Shown here: one piece after another, positions 59,800-64,000 of the stretch
Layout of the letters: each line of letters begins with the position of its first letter
Position numbering within the stretch: the first letter of the stretch is position 1
Assembly: GCA_963965975.1 (NCBI GenBank)
Contig: OZ014412.1
Location: forward strand, 3,226,501 to 3,290,500
DNA length: 64,000 nt
Origin: Xestospongia bergquistia
Taxonomy: Eukaryota > Porifera > Demospongiae > Haplosclerida > Petrosiidae
Reading direction: 5' to 3'
The notes under the pieces: model-generated
Told to the model about the DNA's origin: nothing
What the model saw: the letters and a program-made list of their open reading frames with translations, nothing else
Database searches by the model: none
Translations under genes and position numbers: made by a program

Positions 59800-62709
59800 A
59801 TGACGATCCTGAAAACCTTCATCATCATAAGTCTATGTTCTTACGTTTCGGGTGAGATTATACATGTATGCATGTATGTACGTATATATGTATGTATTTA
59901 ACACTGAATCTACGTAATTGTCTAAAATGAAGTTGCCCAATAGTCATTATTTCAAGTTTTGCTCCAACTCTTAGCCACAACCTTATGTTTTAGAGTTAAG
60001 GTGTTTCAAGGTTATGGTATATCAAAGAGTCTTAACTCTATGGAGAACATAAGCTTTATAAATATTAAACTTATACACTTTAAATTAGTTGTGCATTCAA
60101 AACATCCACAGTTCAGAATACTACACATCACTCACTCTTCCTATATATGAGTTTACTACAGTCTGAACACTCTAGATACTCTGTTAAAATAAGCATTATA
60201 ATTATTGGGGTAACAGATTTAAATTAGGGAAATAATATAGTATTGCATCATTTCACCATCCCTTCCCTCTGTTGGGCACATACATAGGGCATGAAGCCAG
60301 CCATGTCCCAGCATCTTATTAAAAAAATTCTAACAAAAGCTGCATAAACCAGAGTACATTAGTAATCACAATAGTATAATGTGTACTTTCATTGAATCAA
60401 ACAGTTTTATTAACCTGTATAACTATATTTTATATTTGTTTAATCAACAAAATGTATTATAATATACTGTTTCATTGGGTCCCATTAAGTTCCATTAGGT
60501 TCAACTGTTCCAAATGCTCAAATGTTCAAAACTTTCATTACGACCTTTAGGTTTTAAAGGTTCCATTAGATTCTATTAGGATTCAAATGATCCTTTGGTT
60601 CCATAGGTTTCATTGGGTTCATTAGGTTCATTAGGTTCCATTAGACTCCAAAGTTTCCATTAGGTCCTATTATGAGAACCTGAATGTCATTCTGAGATTA
60701 AGTTTTATGATTCATTTTAATTATAATTATAGCTGTCCAGTTCAAATTTACTCCATCTCCTAATATTGGAGTCTATCAACTAGCACATTACCAATGTTCA
60801 GTAGATCATACTGGAGTGGCTACTACTTGGAATGTTAATGGAACAGCTTCCAATAATGATGATGTTATTCAACTTAGTATTGTTACAATTGGAGCAGGAT
60901 CATCTAACTCCAATCTTACCATACCTGGACACCCTCAATATAACAATACAGTAGTGAGATGTTTTGCTGCAGGATTTGTTGATGGTAGTCTCTACAGTAA
61001 CTTTGATGATACTACTCTGAGAATACAAGGTAACACACTTTCTAATATATGTCATTACAACTCCTCTCATTAGGTGAACTAGCTGCTGGCAAAACTTCAA
61101 TAACTGACAAATTGCCTTTGTCTTCATCACCTAATTGTAAGTTACTATGTTATTAGAACAATTATTCATAATTTATACCACAGCAAAAGATAATAAAGAA
61201 AACCCTATCATTATTATTATATTATGTAGCTAATGCTGTTCAGTTCATATTTACTCCATCTCCTAACATTGGAGTCTGTCAACTAGCACATTATCAATGT
61301 TCAGTTAATCATACTGGTGTGGGTATTACTTGGAACATTAATGGAACAGCTTCTACTAATGGTGACATTATCCAACTTGGCATTGTTACAATTGGAGCAG
61401 GATCAAATAACTCCAGTCTTACCATACCTGGATATCCTCAATATAACAATACAGTAGTGTTTTGTATTGCATATGGACTTTTGGATGTTAAAGATGATAA
61501 CAGTAGCTATTACAACTTTGATAATGCTACTCTGATAATACAAGGTAACGCACTCTCTAATATATGTCATTATAACTCCTCTCATTATGTGAACTAGCTG
61601 CTGTCAATACTTCAACAACTGACAAATTGCCTTTGTCTTCATCACCTAATTGTAAGTTACTATGTTATTAGAACAATTATTCATAATTTAAATCACAGCA
61701 AAAGATAATAAAGAAAACTTTTCACCAATAGCTACAAGTAGTAAGTTCATAAGTCACCATAAGGCAATATGTTATTAGAACAATTATTCATAATTTTACC
61801 ACAGCAAAAAGTAATGAAGTAGAAGCTACAAGTAGTAAGTTCATAAGTCACTATGTTATTAGAACAATTATTCATAATTTTACCACAGCAAAAAATAATG
61901 AAGTAGAAGCTACAAGTAGTAAGTTCATAAGTCACTATGTTATTAGAACAATTATTCATAATTTTACCACAGCAAAAAATAATGAAGTAGAAGCTACAAG
62001 TAGTAAGTTCATAAGTCACTATGTTATTAGAACAATTATTCATAATTTTACCACAGCAAAAAATAATGAAGTAGAAGCTACAAGTAGTAAGTTCATAAGT
62101 CACTATGTTATTAGAACAATTATTCATAATTTTACCACAGCAGAAAATAATGAAGTAGAAGCTACAAGTAGTAAGTTCATAAGTCACTATGTTATTAGAA
62201 CAATTATTCATAATTTTACCACAGCAAAAAATAATGAAGTAGAAGCTACAAGTAGTAAGTTCATAAGTCACTATGTTATTAGAACAATTATTCATAATTT
62301 TACCACAGCAGAAAATAATGAAGTAGAAGCTACAAGTAGTAAGTTCATAAGTCACTATGTTATTAGAACAATTATTCATAATTTTACCACAGCAAAAAAT
62401 AATGAAGTAGAAGCTACAAGTAGTAAGTTCATAAGTCACTATGTTATTAGAACAATTATTCATAATTTTACCACAGCAGAAAATAATGAAGTAGAAGCTA
62501 CAAGTAGTAAGTTCATAAGTCACTATGTTATTAGAACAATTATTCATAATTTTACCACCAGCAAAAAATAATGCAAACAAATTTTCACCAATAACAATGA
62601 GTAGTAAGTTTATCATAGTTTGTATGTTTCTTTTATTATGATTTATATATTAGGTCTCATTGTGGTTATTGGATTGACTGTAGTAGGTATTATAATCATA
62701 TTTCCATAA
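59800..62709 (+). CDS. Tailless two-Ig receptor with microexon-array stalk
   Basis: Predicted 396-aa protein (all microexons included). Exons: 59800-59851 (signal peptide MTILKTFIIISLCSYVS), 60733-61029 (Ig 1, 18-116), 61074-61136 (linker), 61230-61544 (Ig 2, 138-242), 61598-61651 (linker), 61699-61740 (42 nt), nine 30-nt exons at 84-bp steps from 61805 to 62506, 62562-62603 (42 nt) and 62654-62709 (TM, LIVVIGLTVVGIIIIF, then Pro and stop). Every junction is phase 1. The FN3 exon of the paralogues is reduced to its first codons (GELAAG) spliced to KLPLSSSPN. The Ig exon with its linker was duplicated. Before the second linker the normal attag acceptor became attat, and a new one (aactag) is used, still in phase. 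Each microexon adds TKNNEVEATS or the E variant. No cytoplasmic tail. AATAAA at 62806. Confidence 0.78.
60480..60675. repeat. Degenerate ttccattaggtt repeat in intron 1
   Basis: About 200 bp of variants of a 10-12 base unit (gttccattag, gtttcattggg, gttcattag), immediately before the Ig exon of the 59800 gene. Confidence 0.75.
61741..62561 (+). repeat. 84-bp tandem array carrying nine microexons
   Basis: Nine units with exons at 61805, 61889, 61973, 62057, 62141, 62225, 62309, 62393 and 62477, each 30 nt and each separated by a 54-nt intron that starts GTAAGTTCATAAG and ends TTTTACCACAG. Units are almost identical; the notable change is AAA to GAA in units 5, 7 and 9, so the last six units alternate as pairs. 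Unit 1 has AGT for the first AAT. Confidence 0.9.
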
Positions 62710-62805
62710 GCATACAGTAAGTATAATTTTAGTAATAATTATATTGTAATAACTTTCAATAACAGGGAAGAAGAATGCATAGATATACAAAGTTTATTAG
62801 TTCTG

Positions 62806-62811
62806 AATAAA
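62806..62811 (+). terminator. Polyadenylation signal of the 59800-62709 gene
   Basis: AATAAA lies 97 bp after the stop codon at 62707-62709. Confidence 0.5.
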
Positions 62812-63206
62812 GTATTTAAATGTCACACATATGGAAGAGTTGTAAAAAGAATTTTTTAGTTTTATTTATAATTAATCCTGTGTAATGTGCAGTTTGTTTA
62901 TTACTAATGTAAGTAAAATAATGTTGCTATTATTAGAAGCTATATAATGATTTTCTATAAATCAACAACATAATTATCAGTATTTTATTGGTACTACTAT
63001 AACACACATGGTAAGAGTTGCTTGTCATTATAAAACAATTCAAACAACAAAAAGTAACTAAATTATGCAAACTCATGTATAAAGAAAAATATGAAAACAA
63101 CACTATAAACAACAATAATAAAACTATAAATACAAACTAATTCTAGTCTTTCAATGTTAACAAGCTCATTATCAAATATAGCAATGATTATTCATATATT
63201 ATTGCA
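62812..63206. other. No gene seen
   Basis: AT-rich intergenic sequence between the 3' ends of two converging features. Confidence 0.4.
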
Positions 63207-63334
63207 TCATTGACAATACATATGTTCATCAGTAGTAGGTAGCGTATTAGTGATCATATCAACATTCTCATATTGAGGTATTACTTGATGAGGGACAGTA
63301 TCTGTTAGTGGATTAATAGGAGATGATACAGTAC
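63207..63334 (-). pseudogene. Lone last exon of a family 2 receptor
   Basis: After an acceptor (ttatattatag) the minus strand reads GTVSSPINPLTDTVPHQVIP, then QYENVDMITNTLPTTDEHMY before the stop. This is the cytoplasmic tail exon of the 24205-26307 subfamily, with the YENV site kept but the terminal TAYGVI part replaced. The TM exon expected upstream (higher coordinates) was not found before the window end, so it is either debris or the end of a gene starting beyond 64000 with a long intron. Confidence 0.5.
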
Positions 63335-64000
63335 CTATAATATAAGAACATATTGATTGATATAAAGGCAGAATTTGCCAGCAGTAGTCAAACTCAAACA
63401 ATTAAGTGATTAATTATCAAAGTAGGTTAATTTGAGATGACTGTTTATATTTTATTATGGTTTTATTTAGTTCATATTTATAGCAATATATGTAACATAT
63501 CTAATGACAGATTGTTTTCATTCACACTCTGTAATTGGACAAATAAACAAGAGACATTGTTGTTAATCAACTTATTAAATACATAAGTATAATTTTTAAA
63601 TAAAATATGGTATAATATTTCTTAGTTACTTAATTGACAATGACTCACATTACATGGACAACATAGCTTTCAGCTTCTAATAAGTCGCGTTCCATCTGGT
63701 AGCACAATTCCTAATAACAAAATCTAATAATTTCAATTTTTATCATTAAAAATCTTTTAGTGTACTGTACATAACTGCCATATCTAAATTGCTATGACAA
63801 CTGCAAGGTCTTCACCATATATTATACTATGATCAGTACTATTTATATAATGAACTTCCTCTCCTTAATCATGTCTCCAACAGTGTAATATGACTAAAGA
63901 TAAAGTTGATGAGAATTGTATGACAAAATGAGATCATTGTATATATAGAACTTATTTAATATATATCAATCACTGAGTAGTACATGTTATAAAAACTTTA
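63335..64000. other. No gene seen
   Basis: AT-rich; no exon of the receptor families or other coding region was recognised. Confidence 0.4.

Noticed and set aside
61747..62616. A 289-codon minus-strand open frame with a highly repetitive sequence
   Set aside because: It is the antisense of the 84-bp tandem array; 84 is a multiple of three, so one open unit stays open. The sense strand has splice sites in the correct phase with the flanking receptor exons, which explains the array better.

Overview
The window is eukaryotic and, by inference, comes from a sponge (most likely a demosponge such as Amphimedon). It is very AT-rich. Genes are split into short exons with GT..AG introns, many only 43-60 bp long. 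Almost every extracellular domain sits on its own phase 1-1 exon. The gene content is a cluster of cell-surface receptors built from immunoglobulin (Ig) and fibronectin type III (FN3) domains. No bacterial operon, CRISPR or phage feature is visible. All gene models below were spliced by eye from conserved splice junctions, phase arithmetic and comparison among paralogues inside the window; there is no transcript support.

Two receptor families are interleaved. Family 1 (signal peptide, 2 Ig, 5 FN3, stalk, transmembrane helix, tyrosine-rich tail) is represented by a partial gene at 1-1065(-), full genes at 1418-5143(-), 8102-11972(-) and 27464-30735(+), and debris at 26560-26830 and 30925-31085. 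Family 2 (signal peptide, 1 Ig, 1 Cys-containing FN3, usually a two-exon beta-rich segment, a new Cys-rich module, transmembrane helix, variable tail) is represented by 18344-21308(+), 24205-26307(-), 36132-37423(+), 48707-52689(+), 59800-62709(+), pseudogenes at 39096-41056(-) and 54118-55819(-), and a lone last exon at 63207-63334(-). Tails differ: several carry YxxI/V motifs resembling ITSM/ITIM signals, others have no tail at all. This looks like the paired signalling/non-signalling receptor sets of vertebrate immune clusters. Broken fragments on the + strand (6446-7117, 13128-13335, 22020-22145, 23839-23997) preserve a third kind of tail: a tyrosine-motif region followed by a Death domain.

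Other content: a frame-broken secreted coiled-coil/Cys-rich protein gene (14013-15197) with a duplicated TGACGTCA promoter; an unrecognised three-exon gene (15919-16848, -) with a decayed copy at 7565-8038; a degenerate hAT transposon (37957-39095) with 16-bp terminal repeats and an 8-bp target duplication, inserted at the stop codon of a receptor pseudogene; several minisatellites; and large non-coding segmental duplications (31.4-34.9 kb with 46.4-47.3 kb and 57.2-58.9 kb).

The most striking structure is in the last receptor gene (59800-62709). Nine tandem 84-bp units each carry a 30-nt phase 1-1 microexon with intact splice signals, bracketed by two 42-nt relatives. They encode a repeat stalk whose length could change by splicing or by repeat number without breaking the frame.
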